From Tubulanus polymorphus (Eukaryota > Nemertea > Palaeonemertea > Tubulaniformes > Tubulanidae), in assembly GCF_964204645.1 (NCBI RefSeq), contig NC_134032.1:14006275-14070274 (forward strand): a DNA stretch of 64,000 bases. The letters are read 5' to 3'. Positions 47,301-61,700 of this stretch are shown here, one piece after another. The notes beneath the pieces are model-generated. The model had not been told where the DNA came from. It was given only the letters and a program-made list of their open reading frames with translations, and made no database searches. A program made the position numbers and the translations under genes. Each line of letters opens with the position of its first letter. The stretch's first letter is position 1.

Positions 47301-50300
47301 GACATGCAGTGTCTTAACCCAGTTCAGAGATGTCCAGTATCAGAAATCGGGACATCCAGTATCTGAACCCAGTTCCAGGACATGCAGTGTCTTAACCCAG
47401 TTCAGAGATGTCCAGTATCAGAAATCGGGACATCCAGTATCTGAACCCAGTTCCAGGACATGCAGTGTCTTAACCCAGTTCAGAGATGTCCAGGATTAGA
47501 AATCAGGACATCCAGTATCTGAACCCAGTTCCAGGACATGCAGTGTCTTCTTAACCCAGTTCAGAGATGTCCAGGATTAGAAATCAGGACATCCAGTATC
47601 TGAACCCGGTTCAGGGACATCCATCATTTGAATCATTCAGGGACATCCGGCTTTCGATCAAGATCTCGCAGAAAAAGCCGATTGATTTCTAAAAAGTGAT
47701 CAATTTATAAAATGAGTTCTTATGGATATGATCAACAATCACTTACCGCCGGTTACGATAAACAATCAGTAACCGCGGTTACTGCGAGATGTATATCGGC
47801 AGCGGTCGGCTCTCGTCGCTGATAGAATTAATGAAATCAATCTTTCAGTGTCGTATGATTTACTCACTATTGAAATTCACTCATAGACTTAATTAAATCG
47901 GTCGCGAGGAAAGAGTTGATCATTAAGTTAATGTCGTTCTTGTGTGAGACGAGTCATTAGCTCCATCCTCGTACCCTCCCCCTCTCTCCCTACCCTCTCC
48001 TTCCCTCCTCACCCCTCTCCCTACCCTCTTCTCCCCTCCTCTCCCTCTCTCCCTACCCTCTCCTACCCTCCTCTCCCTCTCTCCCTACCCTCTCCTTCCC
48101 TTCTCTCCCACTCTCCCTACCCTCTCCTACCATCCTAACATTTCTCTCTCATCCCCTCTTCTCCCCTCCTACCGTCTCCTCCCTTCCCTCCCCTCTCATA
48201 CCCTCTCCTCCCCTCCTCTCCTACCCTCCCCTTCTATCTCCCCTCCTTTCCTCGCTCCCCTCTCCTCTCTTAACCTCTCTCTCCTTGGTGTGACGGGTTT
48301 GTAAGGGAAACAGATATTCAATCAAATGAAATAGATTAGAGGAAAAATCATTCTTATTACAAAAAACTATGAAAATCGCTAATATTTAGAGCCCCTCCCT
48401 TTATCTAGTGGTTGGCTCCAGTCATTTCCGGTCCCGTATATTATCGTTGGTTGTTGATTTATGGATTTATCAGTGTAGAATGAGCAGCTATAAACAGTCG
48501 TATAAAATCATTATTAAACCATAGCATCTATCGGGACCAGATTCTCATAAAACAATTAAACGTAAGCGATCGGGGGTAAACAGAGTATAGTTTTATAGCC
48601 CGTGCGGGGTTTACATTTCCGGTGAAAGTTTTACAGTAGAATCCAGGGACTTTGCCGGTGGGACTGATTTGATATTCTCCACTAGTCATAGCAGTATGAA
48701 AACATTTCCAGGGGATGTAATGATTGAAAGCGGCTTCCAAGAGTCTGGGACACAGCCCCGTGGCAGGCAGAGTCTGGGACACAGCCCTGTGGCTAGCAGA
48801 GTCTGGGACACAGCCCTGTGGCTAGCAGAGTCTGGGACACAGCCCCGTGGCAGGCAGAGTCCGCGGCACGTGATAGTCAGAGGGAATCAGCTTGCTCTGT
48901 CTACTTTTGTATAATTGAAGATTCCTTAATTTATCTATTCATCAGTTTTTAGTCAAATTGATAATTTTATAAACGTAACTCAGAAACCGAGCGAAGGACA
49001 AAATTACATTTCATACATATATTTGCGAATAAAGCGAATTTTCCGAAAGATGAACTATTCTCGAGTAGGATCCTTTACACTATACACAGAGAGATAAATA
49101 TAGGGTAAAAAAAAAGTGAATTATTCATGGAAGTATAACAAGCAGAATACCTGTTGTATTGTATTTGAATATAATGGTTGAATTGACGGTAACTCGCTGT
49201 CACGGGGATATATTATATATATACATACAGTTATTCAGTGTTACGCGATATGGATTAATTTCCCGTGTAACTGGTTTGAATTGTTAATGATTAATTGATT
49301 TACCCGTTATACGTTATAACGTGCGTTGTTGTTCTCAAATCACAGTCAGTGACTTCGATAAGATCCGGACATCGATGAAGGGAAGTTAGAATTGATTATC
49401 TAAACTCTGTCTATAGCGGAAACGGCCCTCGTCCTTAGTGGTCTGCTGGACCTTGCTTGACCCTTAGACTGGTCTTAGATTTGTTGTTAGATTGGCTATA
49501 GAACCAAAATGAGTTTAGACTGGTTTTAAGTTGTTAGATTGGCTTTAGAACCAAAATGAGCTAAGACCGGTCTTAAGTTGTTAGATCGGCTATAGTCTTG
49601 TAGAACCAAGATGAGTTTAGACTGGTATTAGGTTGTAAGATTGGCCATATTTATGGTTGGTGATATACTGATGTAACTGGCCCTGGTCTATAAACCAGTC
49701 CTTGTATAATCATTAAGATGTTTGGACCAGTGATGACTATTTCTGATGACTATTTCTGATGACTATCAGTAATTCTAGTCAGTAATTGTTACAGTTTTCG
49801 AGGCATATGTCAAATTCTCACAGTGAATTAACACAGAACTGTTGACTTCATTTCTCTACATACTTCATTACCCCCCTTTCACTCCCCATTCACCCCATTT
49901 CACTCCCCATTTATTCTTGTACACCCTCTAATTACTCTCCTCTCCCTATCTGACCCATTATACCGTCCTTAATCTCTCTATAGGCTTCTCTCTTCACTGT
50001 TCCATTCTGAGCACTTTTCTTTTTTCTGGTCCGTCTCCTCTCTAGCTCTCCTCTCTATCCTCTCTCTCCTCTCTCTTCTCTCTAGCTCTCCTCTCTCTCC
50101 TCTCTCTCCTCTCTCCTCTCTCTCTCCTCTCTCTCTCCTCTCTAGCTCTCCTCTCTCTCTCTCTCCTCTGTCTCCTCTCTAGCTCTCCCCTCTATCCTCT
50201 CTATCCTCTCTCTCCTCTCTCTCCTCTCTCTCCTCTGTCTCCTCTCTAGCTCTCCCCTCTATCCTCTCTATCCTCTCTCTCCTCTCTCTCCTCTCTCTCT

Positions 50301-52709
50301 CCTCTCTAGCTCTCCTCTCTCTCTCCTCTCTCTCTCTAGCTCTCTCCTCTCCTCTCTAGCTCTCTTCTCTCTAGCTCTCCTCTCTCCTCTCTCCTCTCCT
50401 CTCTAGCTCTCCTCTCTCCTCTCTAGCTCTCCTCTCTCTCTCCTCTCTCTCTCTAGCTCTCTCCTCTCCTCTCTAGCTCTCTCCTCTCTAGCTCTCCTCT
50501 CTCCTCTCTCCTCTCCTCTCTAGCTCTCCTCTCTCCTCTCTAGCTCTCCTCTCCACTCTCCACTCGTGTTGCTCTTTATAAGAGAATATTATGAGTTGTA
50601 GTTGGAGATGTCCGTCAGAATATTGTAGAATCAATTGAAGAATGAAATCTAATGTGTTTTATATCTGATACATCGCCTCTTCGCAGAGTCTTTCATGTTT
50701 CATCAGTTTAAACATTACGGAAATGAAAATTGATAACCGACAATTTCTCAAACATCCGATTACAACATGAGAGATAGAATTTATGTTTTATGATCATGAC
50801 TTGTATTAATTGAGGAGGGTCGTTGGGGCGCTGCTACTCCACCTACCTCGCCCCGTTCAACTGTCTGTTGGGTTTCCATAGCGATTTTCGACGGACTCAA
50901 CATTTTATGCGTTATTTAATTCCATGCGTCGATTAATTTCCACGGCAACTAACACAGTATTACAGCATTCACTGCATTTGACCTTTAGAAACGGAAATCT
51001 CACGCTTTAATTTTATTGCATTTTCTTTTTTGGGTGAAATAATTCAATTAACACTTTCACAACATTGACATATTTCAACACATACTGTGGCATGTGACCG
51101 TATGGAAGGAGACTGTGGCATGTGACCATATGGAAGGAGACTGTGGCATGTGACTGTATGGAAGGAGACTGTGGCATGTGACTGTATGGAAGGAGACTGT
51201 GGCATGTGACCGTATGGAAGGAGACTGTGGCATGTGACCGTATGGAAGGAGACTGTGGCATGTGACCGTATGGAAGGAGACTGTGGCATGTGACTGTATG
51301 GAAGGAGACTGTGGCATGTGACTGTATGGAAGGAGACTGTGGCATGTGACCGTATGGAAGGAGACTGTGGCATGTGACCGTATGGAAGGAGACTGTGGCA
51401 TGTGACCGTATGGAAGGAGACTGTGGCATGTGACTGTATGGAAGGAGACAGAGGCATGTGACCGTATAGAAGGAGACTGTGGCATGTGGCCGTACAGAAG
51501 TAGACTATGGCATGTGACTGTACAGAAGTAGACTGTGGCATGTGACTGTACAGAAGTAGACTGTGGCAAGTGACTATAATAATATTGTCTGTTCGCAGAA
51601 ATCTGAAGGGAATGTGTAGAATATTGAGTGTTTTTGTTACACCCCGTATCGCGACGGTCAGCGCGACAGACGACTACACTTCTGTTACACCCTGTACTCT
51701 CTCACCGTTCCATTCGATTTTATTCCATTTTTTCCGTCGCTCGGCGAACGACGTACACAACTCGTGCAGTAACGCTAATTACCGCAAGCGTCGTCGGATA
51801 TAAACCTGTTTGGTCGTGCTAATTATCGAGAGATGTTGATCAAATCGATACGAGCGCCGATATTTATTTCCGTGTCACGGAGATTAACCTCAAACCCAAT
51901 CAATCTATAGATCAATAGATAAATAGATTTCTCTCTGTCTGACTCACCCCTACTCCCCTCACCCCCTCCCCATATATTATTCCTAGAGTTTCAGCCTTCA
52001 ATTTTCAATACTTAATCATTCTTCCAATTTGTAATCGTCCACACTTCACATGTGTTCAGTACTTTACATGAGACATTTTTGAACATAAATGAACTACAAA
52101 CACTGGACATCAAATATTTCATGGGCACACTTTCAAAAACTGATCGTCCACATTTCGCTATGTGTTCAGTGCTTTACGTGAGACATTTTTTATTATAAAA
52201 TGAACTACAAACACCAAACATTTTATCAGCAAACTTACAATAGTTGTACAGGTCTTATAGGAGGCAGGTTGATACCTTTGTATATGTTGTGTAGGTAGCT
52301 TTTTACCGATCTCTGTAGTATTTCCACGTGTGTGGATAGTATAAGACTGATAGCTCTACGCCGGCCGTAGCGCAGCTACTCTCATTCTTACATCCGTGTG
52401 GCTGGTATTTCTCTCTTAATTTCTCAGTGAGTTATTGCGGATTGAGAGATGATAGTTCTCACCGCACCACGAGGTCTGCACAGATTCTCACTGTACAGTA
52501 GGTAGATCAGTCACTGATCTACTGAACCGTGAACTACTCCATGAAAAAATCTACCAGAATAATGATCACTTTCATGTTAAGATTTGCACGTTCATAGAAC
52601 AGCGCTGGTCAATGGCTACACGTCACATGTGGTCAGCTGACCTAGGGTTGGCCGTGATATTGGCTGCTATGTGCTAGTGCTATCATGGGTACTCAGCTGA
52701 GGGTTAAGG

Positions 52710-52781
<72 letters not shown>

Positions 52782-55700
52782 CCTCTCTCTCTCTCTCTCT
52801 CTTCTCCCTCTTCTCCCTCTCAGCAATCATTGGTATTTTATCGCCAATAAAATCCCCTCGAGTCATTAGTTAAAACTCAAGCGCTGTTTGATTTTCTCAT
52901 CAGGAAAAATAGACCTGCACGCTACATCTGACGTGAAGCCTCGACCGACCACGATAACAGGAATTAATGAATTTATTATCAGAGAAAACGAGAAAACAAA
53001 AACCAGTTCTTTCCGAAAATGATTAAATTCAGACTCACTCGCCGCAGTCACACTTTCCCTCACTTGCCGCAGTCTCGCTTACCCTCACTCGCCGCAGTCT
53101 ACATAAGATGTGAGTGGACTATTGCTGCTGCTGCTGCTGCTGCTACTGATGCAGCTGCAGCTTTTGTCATATTCAGTAATTCATTTATTGTCATTAAGCA
53201 GTAATTGAAGTTCATCTCCATCCTTTCTCCTCTCTCTGTCTCTACCGCTGCAGACGCTCGATGTGAAGTCTGGTTGTTGCTGATGTTGATGTTGTGTGAT
53301 CACTGATAATTTCATAGTCTATAAACTCACTCAGTGATAAACTGCTCTAAACTGCTGAGACTGTCGCTGCCGCTGCTGCTGCTGCTGGTGCTGCGCTCAG
53401 TTACACTATCAAATAAATGGTGCAGAAAATTATTCATAAATTACCATGAATCAGAATTCTAGTCATGATTTCCCCCTTCCCCGGACAGGTGGGTTTTCTA
53501 TATCGTCGCGTATTCCAGTTTTACCCAGGCCTCCAGTCATTTATCAATTCACTCTGTGTGAAAATTGCATTTACTTTGTGTATATCCGATATTTTAATGT
53601 ATCTCAAATTGATATTCTCGTTGTGAAGCACTTTATGAAAAGGGGACTCGATTCCACAATTCAAGGTCGAAACATTTTGATTTTACAATAACAATTTTGG
53701 AAATGAACTAATTCTATTCAAATCTTAGACCAATGAAATGATTTAATCTGAACAACCTACAAGTTGATGTTTAATGATTTATTTTGGAAATTGAAGATAA
53801 ATAGCTGATTATTGTGATATCCGAGCATTTGTTACATAGGGCCGTCGTACAAAGAGCTAACAATGACCAGTGGTCAGTAGTGTAGTCATCAGTGTAACAA
53901 TGACCAGTGGTCAGCAGTGTAGTCATCAGTGTAACAATGACCAGTGGTCAGTGAGGTGGTCAGTGTCCTGTTGGATTTAATACTCGTTTAACTTGAATGA
54001 AATGATGAATTATTTCCGCTTGAGAAAATGAAATAGGAACTATTGTTATTACTATAGGAACAATTGTTATTACTATAGAAACTATTATTTATTGGAACTA
54101 TGAGCCTCTGTCAAACCTTCTACCGTTTTAATGTATCAACTCCATAGCAACTAGACAACAGATTGATGAATTCTATTGAACCGCGCGTTTAAAAATACAA
54201 CCCCTATCTCGGTCATGCTGTCACGTTACTGACAAGTTGTATCTCTATTTATTTATTTTCCAATTCAATTAGATTTACTAAGTATAAGTCGTCAGTTGAT
54301 AAGTCTCCACATAAGTCTCCTGAAGTCGTCTCTATTTTGTTATTCGGTTTCAATTTGTATTTCCAGCCCAATTTACTGAGTGTAAGTCGTTATTTGTATA
54401 AGTCATCAACGTTGATGATTGTCACAAATATAACGACTTATATGAGTTCGACTGAATTTGATAAATAGTCGATAAACAAGTTAGACTTCACCAAGCCCAC
54501 TAGGTGTCACTAGTGTGCAGCAGGACTGTTCCACATGACCTGCGATGATTTAGGGGGTGCCTTAATTTTGATGAATAAACTTACTGGATGCTGTGATATA
54601 CTTCCCATCGGTTAATCATCCTCCTCCAGTCTCTAGAACGGATACAGCAGACTCCGCGTAAACCTTTCTCTATTGAACGATGATGATCTCTCCTATGGAT
54701 TATCCATCATTTATCCCGGTTATCTTTCTGTCTTTCAGCCTCCCGCTTCAGCCAACGCTAACACTGACAATTCATACCGGTATCTGTTTGAGGTTGAGAG
54801 CACATTTCAAATGAATGATTCTAAAGCGTTCTGGATTCCTTTACTATCAATGATTCTGATCTTCTTAAACGTATTCAAAATGATTTGTGTCCGTGAAACT
54901 TTGAATGAACTGATATCAATCTGGAGGTGTTGGAGCGGAATACGTCGGAGTACAGATATTTTACAAGTATCCCCAGGGGCCGGTTGCATAGTCACGGCTT
55001 AGACTTAACACCAGTCTAAGACCAACTTGGTTCTAAAGCCAATCTAACAACTTTAGACCAGTCTTAGAATTTAAGACCACTTTTGGACTTACGTCACGAC
55101 TGTGCAACTGGGCCCTGAGCTATTCGCAAAAACCTTTCATGGGCTACACCTTTAATGATGACCAGAGTTTTTCACTGTGGCTGTATGGATACCCCTTAAA
55201 CAACGAGAATTGTCCACGTCTGGGGTACCCCTTTAATGACCAGAGTTGTCCATTGCTATTCTCCCTCTTGGAGTACCCTGGCAAACTTCATTAGTTTGAA
55301 ATACCCATTGGCTCTCTTCTGGAGTGTGCTCCAGCAACCTAACCTGTTCTAGAATGTGCTGCAGACCTCATTACGATTACTATTTCCGAGGAGCCTTCTC
55401 ACCTATTCCTGAAAGTATAATTTTCAATTAAACTAATGTTTTTTACATCAAATTGCTCTCATTTGTGAACTATTACAATTAGAGATATCAGGTTTAGTGT
55501 GGCCCGGTGCTCTAACGATCCGGCGTATTCTCGAGTGTGCTACAGCAATTGGCCCTTTCTATTCTGCCGGTGTTTGATTTCTGGTCATATCTATATCTTG
55601 TAAACTAACTGTTAGTTTAAGGTATATAAGAAATGAGACCCTGGATCCACAGATAAGACTCGTGGAGCATGTATCAGATGACTCATAAGTCATGTAGCAA

Positions 55701-58700
55701 CAGTTTATCAATAAAGACTCGCTACTTATTGAGTCGTCAGTTGTGGCGGTTGACAAAAATTATCAGTTCGGTATTTGATGACAGGAAATAGTGAGTCATC
55801 ATCAGCTCGTGAGCATGACCGGTTGTTTATGGAATTAAATTAGATACTGATAGAATAACATGAGATGAGGCTTATTGAGTGAAAATCAAATTATCATCAG
55901 CAGAAAGAGAGGACGGTTCGCAGAGAGATAACTGTGGTGGTAGAGAGATAACTGGGATAACTGGGGTGGTAGAGAGATAACTGGGATAACTGGGGTGGTA
56001 GAGAGATAACTGGGGTGGTAGAGAGATAACTGGTGTGGTAGAGAGATAACTGGGATAACTGGGGTGGTAGAGAGATAATTGGGATAACTGGGGTGGTAGA
56101 GAGATAACTGGGATAACTGGGGTGGTAGAGAGATAACTGGGATAACTGGGGTGGTAGAGAGATAACTGGTATGGTAGAGAGATAACTGGTGTGGTAGAGA
56201 GATAACTGGGATAACTGGGGTGGTAGAGAGATAACTGGTGTGGTAGAGAGATAACTGGGATAACTGGGGTGGTATAGAGATAACTGGGATAACTGGGGTG
56301 GTAGAGAGATAACTGGGATAACTGGGGTGGTAGAGAGATAACTGGGATAACTGGGTGGTAGAGAGATAACTGGGATAACTGGGGTGGTAGAGAGATAACT
56401 GGAGATAGGAGTGAGATATCTGGGATGATAGAGGGATAACTCGCGAACTGGGGTGACAGAGAAATAACTGAGGTGGTGGGTGACTGGTGGTGTGATATGG
56501 AAGTGGGTGACTGAGAATCAATCATTAATATCTTTAACTATCAAGTGTATAAGTAAGCATGTTGATATCTCAGATATTTTGATATTCTCCGCGATACGGT
56601 TTGATACTGTTTGATACGTATATCTGATATTCTCCGAGGTTGCTGTTTCATATTCCCTCTTAGATTTCAATATAGATATGAGTCATACTTTACGCCAGAG
56701 CAACAGTCTCTCTCATTCTCCGTTGAGGGAAACATACAGTCTCTAAGGAGTCTCACGGATCAATGAGTCGTATATTTGAGTCGACTCACGACTCACGCGA
56801 CTGGCGGAGTCATTAGCTGGACTGACGGAGAGTGGTTTGATTGATGAGATACACAGGTAACATTAGTTGAGTCATTGATAGTTTGATATATTAGAAGGAT
56901 TTAATCTCAAACTGTGAGACCGTTATATCTCCCCCTCGTCTACCCCCTCCCCTACTGGTTCACTCACATTCATCTCCCCCCGGTCTACCCCCTCCCCTAC
57001 TGGTACATTCATCACCCCCCTCGTCTACCCCCTCCCCTACTGGTTCACTCACATTCATCTCCCCCCTCGTCTACCCCCTCCCCTACTGGTTCACTCACAT
57101 TCATCTCCCCCCTCGTCTACCCCCTCCCCTACTGGTTCACTCACATTCATCTCCCCCCTCGTCTACCCCCTCCCCTACTGGTTCGCTCTCATTCATCTCC
57201 CCCCTCGTCTACCCCCTCCCCTACTGGTTCACTCACATTCATCTCCCCCCTCGTCTACCCCCTCCCCTACTGGTTCACTCACATTCATCTCCCCCCTCGT
57301 CTACCCCCTCCCCTACTGGTTCACTCACATTCATCTCCCCCTCGTCTACCCCCTCCCCTACTGGTACATTCATCTCCCCCCCCCCCTCGTCTACCCCCTC
57401 CCCTACTGGTACATTCATCTCCCCCCTCGTCTACCCCCTCCCCTACTGGTTCACTCACATTCATCTCCCCCCTCGTCTACCCCCTCCCCTACTGGTTCAC
57501 TCACATTCATCTCCCCCCTCGTCTACCCCCTCCCCTACTGGTTCACTCACATTCATCTCCCCCCTCGTCTACCCCCTCCCCTACTGGTTCGCTCTCATTC
57601 ATCTCCCCCCTCGTCTACCCCCTCCCCTACTGGTTCACTCACATTCATCTCCCCCCTCGTCTACCCCCTCCCCTACTGGTTCACTCACATTCATCTCCCC
57701 CCTCGTCTACCCCCTCCCCTACTGGTTCACTCACATTCATCTCCCCCCTCGTCTACCCCCTCCCCTACTGGTTCACTCACTCACTCACATTCATCTACCT
57801 CCACCTCAGCTCGGTGTGAGTCAGTAGTAACTTGTTTTTCCAATAAAGATTAAAATCAGAACCACTGAGAAATCGATATAGAAATAGATTCAACACCTTA
57901 AAATATATACTACCCTCATCCATACTTCATTCCTCTCCTCTTTCTCTCATTCTCTTCCTCTGCCTTTCTCCTTTTCTCCCAGACTCTACCTCTCCCCAGC
58001 CTCTCTCTCCTCTCCCTCTCTTCTCTCTCCCCAGCTGTCCTCAGCCTCTCCCTCTCCCCAGCCTCTCCCCTCCTCTCCTCCCCAGCCTCTCTTCTCTCTC
58101 CCCAGCTGTCCTCAGCCTCTCTCCCTCTCCTCTCCTCAGCCTCTCCCCTCCTCTCCTCCCCAGCCTCTCTTCTCCCCTGCTGTCCCCAGCCTCTATCCAG
58201 CCTCTCTATCCAGCCTCTCTCCTCTCTCCTCAGCCTCTCTCTCCTCTCTCCTCAGCCTCTCTCCTCAGCCTCTCTCTCTCCTCTCTCCCTCTCCTCTCTC
58301 CTCAGCCTCTCTCCTCAGCCTCTCTCTCTCCTCTCTCCTCAGCCTCTCTCTCTCCTCTCTCCTCTCTCCTCAGCCTCTCTCCTAGACCCTCTCCTAGACT
58401 CTCTCCTAGACTCTCCCTGTCTCTATCTCTGCTATACACACAACACTTCATTAACCATAAAAACATCAAAGTAAATTTTTAACTGATGAATATTAATCAG
58501 GTTAATTAATCTTCTTCGTTTTGAAGCCGCTACGAGTTTCTTCTGACCGCATCCTTTCATCCGTTCTCGAACCGTTCATCTCGATAATTAGCGTCGTCGC
58601 TGATACCGTCAGACGGGACGAGAATAATATAAAGACGGCCGCCGTTTCTTTGTATCGCCGTGACGACTATCGCGCAATCGCCGATTGTTGGAAGTTAATA

Positions 58701-61700
58701 ATGGTCACAACGCGTCCGGTCAGTTCATCGTTACCATGGCGATTCGATAAAACGGCCGATAGATTGTTAACCGGTTAATTTCTGCGACGTGGATTAAATG
58801 GCGCTTGAAGGTGTATTCGGCGTTTTTAAGGTTTCTCAGAAAATATTAATCAAAAAACTTCCCAGCTTTCAAATATGAGCGAAAAACTAAATGTGGCAAG
58901 TGAGGATCCACCAGGTGTCACTAGTGTTCAGCGGGGTATGTCTCTTTAAACTTATCTAAATTTGGAACCCTATTAAGTAGGTGTAACAACAAATCTAGAA
59001 GATTAGGAATTTTTTGTAAAACGATTGTGAAACTTATCAACCCTCGCCGTCATTTAAGGATCTAGAAACCCACTTCTTTACCATTCAGCCTTCAGGTCCA
59101 TTGTAAATATATAAGTAGCTGTACATAACAACTTCATTTTTCTTTGTATAGTGTATATAACATGTATTCTGTGTACAGCTGTTGTGTTCCTTTTTTCTCT
59201 GTCAAATTTTATTGATTATTCTATATTATTCTATATTTTACGTTATGTTATACAATTGTAAATACTTCTTGATGTCCCTCTGTATACCTCTCGTTGAGGT
59301 GATGAGTGTAAATAAATTTCAATTTCATTTCAATTTCAATTGTATCAACTACTGCGGTTATAGAGGATCCACTTGGCTACGATAGTGTGTAGTACGATAT
59401 CAACTACTGCGGCAAATGAGGATCCACCAGGTGTCGCTAGTATGCAATAGGACAACGATGCTGCTAAGGATATGTTTATAATGGGGCCCCGGTGCACCAG
59501 TTATCCCATCAGGTGGCGCTACTATTTCAGATATATTCGATCAAAATTAAATCGTATTGAATTAACTTCAATCTTTATGAACTCATTGTTCGATCTTAAA
59601 ATTAGACCAATTTTGCAAATTCTGAATAACGCTTAGAGTTCATATTATTTTTACGTGTGATTTGTAAAAGTTGCGAATTTATTTAAGTTTTATTTAAGTT
59701 TTAAGTTAAAGAAGAAATCGAGCATTGACTTTGTACTGTAACCACCTGTTTGTTTCTATTGTTCAAATGTGTTTGTTTTTTTTTTTTTTTTACTCTCTCT
59801 CTCTCTTGTAATTTGTCAGTATCTCTTTCTGTTTTATTTTATCGCCATGTCTGTCTCATGTAATATCTGTAATTACAAGGACGCAATAAATTTGGAATTG
59901 AATTGTACACTAGCGACACCTGGTGGCTTGCTGTAGTAGCGTTACCGCCGGTAATTAATAACGACGTGTTGTGTTTTTGAAGCGTTTGAGTTTTTTTATG
60001 CGTTTTTTAACTGTTTGTGATTAAAGTGAGAGAAAGAGACTCGTGAGACACCGGTTAACGTGACTGTCGGGAATTTACTGTAATCTGTTTAACACCGTCT
60101 GGAAACACGGTAGAAATTACCGTAATGTTGTCTACAACGCGCCTTGACGACTGAAATTCAGTGTCTCCCATTACATTTCAGAGCTGATGTATATTGTAGG
60201 TTTTACCATTTTTAGTGTTATCTAACTTCTGACTTCGCTCAGGTAAATCGGGATTAAAATCGAGAACAATTTAGTGTTTCCCAACTAGAGGTCGATACCC
60301 AAATAAGGGTAAACCAGGAATTAAATCTGGAACAATTTAGTGTTACCCAACTAGAGGTTGATACCCTTATTAGGGTAAACCAGGAATTAAATCTGGAACA
60401 ATTTAGTGTTACCCAACTAGAGGTTGATACCCTTATTAGGGTAAACCAGGAATTAAATCTGGAACAATTTAGTGTTACCCAACTAGTGGTTGATACCCTT
60501 ATTAGGGTAAACCAGGGTTTAAATTTGGAACGATTTAGTGTTACCCAACTAGATGTTGATACTCAAATTAGAGTATACCAGGACTTAAATCTGGAACAAT
60601 TTAGTGTTACCCAACTAGAGGTTGATACCCAAATTAGGGTAAACCAGGACTTAAATCTGGAACAATTTAGTGTTACCCAACTAGAGGTTGATACCCAAAT
60701 TAGGGTAAACCAGGACTTAAATCTGGAACAATTTAGTGTTACCCAACTAGAGGTTGATACCCAAATTAGGGTAAACCAGGACTTAAATCTGGAACAATTT
60801 AGTGTTACCTAACTGGCTAGTTTTTTAGACGTGTGTGAAATTTGATGTTTTGTATTTTAACCGTAGAATATCACTGTTTGCAGTTATGAACCTTCGGTTT
60901 TCGCAACACAAAAAAAAAAGATTCTGATCTTCTTTCTCATAAATATAGGTAGAATACAACGTAATAGAATACAATGTAACAACGTTATATCCCAGCGTAA
61001 TTCACTGATGAAACCTTAGAACAAGTTATTCATTATTTACAACGTTACAGTCTAACGGGAGTGTTTGGTAGTAGTACGCCATCTGGTGGTAGAATTCAAT
61101 ACTTTATATTCTTCTGTTAAGGCAGTTGTAATAGAGGAACATGTTTTAATGAAGGTTTCGTACGTTTTATATTTTTCAGAGAAAAACGAAGACGAAATTA
61201 AAATATTTCGACACCGGCGGAAAAAACATAGAAACGGCCGATTTGATAAATATTGATGAGAAGCAAAACGTAAGTCGGATTTCAGGATTTTACTGACAGA
61301 AGGGGTGAAGGGAGTGAGGGGAGGGGTGAGGGAGGCAGGGAGAGGTGAAGGGAGCGATGGGGAGGTCAATTTTAAAAAGTAGTTTGGATCCAGTTCGACG
61401 GTTCGCTTATTGTGGACCTGGATCCAGTGATGTATTTCACGTATTTTTTACCTTTTTTCTGAAAATGTAAAAATTCTGATATCTAAGAAAATGAATTGCA
61501 GCCTTCAACTGTTAATGGTTGAATTTTCCCATTTGTCTTGTGCTAATTATCGCAAACACTTAATAGAGCTCGAAAAAAAACAATGATTTGAAATTTTTTG
61601 ATTTATTAATTGATTTGCGTTTTAGAAAGAAAAATTTAAAAAAAACTTTTCAAAAATATTTCAAACTTTTAAAATGTTTTGTTTTTGAAGGATGCAGCTC

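Larger units (their letters stand above)
29427..61179 (+). other. Syndecan intron 1: minisatellite-rich, no genes found
   Basis: No credible exon was found on either strand in this 31.75-kb interval. Besides the arrays listed separately, the larger unique stretches are about 29.43-30.52, 30.65-32.76, 34.75-35.31, 36.82-37.84, 45.13-46.60, 48.87-50.03, 51.58-52.70, 52.83-55.91 and 58.44-60.25 kb. They are AT-rich with CpG-containing islands (for example 30.87-31.10 and 46.36-46.56 kb) that could hold enhancers. Short runs include poly-C at 31.15-31.19 kb, poly-G at 32.48 kb, TA repeats near 39.89 kb and trinucleotide CTG runs at 53.13 and 53.37 kb. Confidence 0.6.

Noticed and set aside
56914-57819. 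301-codon plus-strand frame rich in Pro, Ser and Leu
   Set aside because: It is a 46-bp C-rich array with no gene-like context.
59160-59345. 3' tail of a LINE-like retroelement (AATAAATTTCAATTTCATTT)
   Set aside because: A repeated short tail is suggestive, and a similar tail lies near 59.88 kb, but no coding part or boundaries could be defined.
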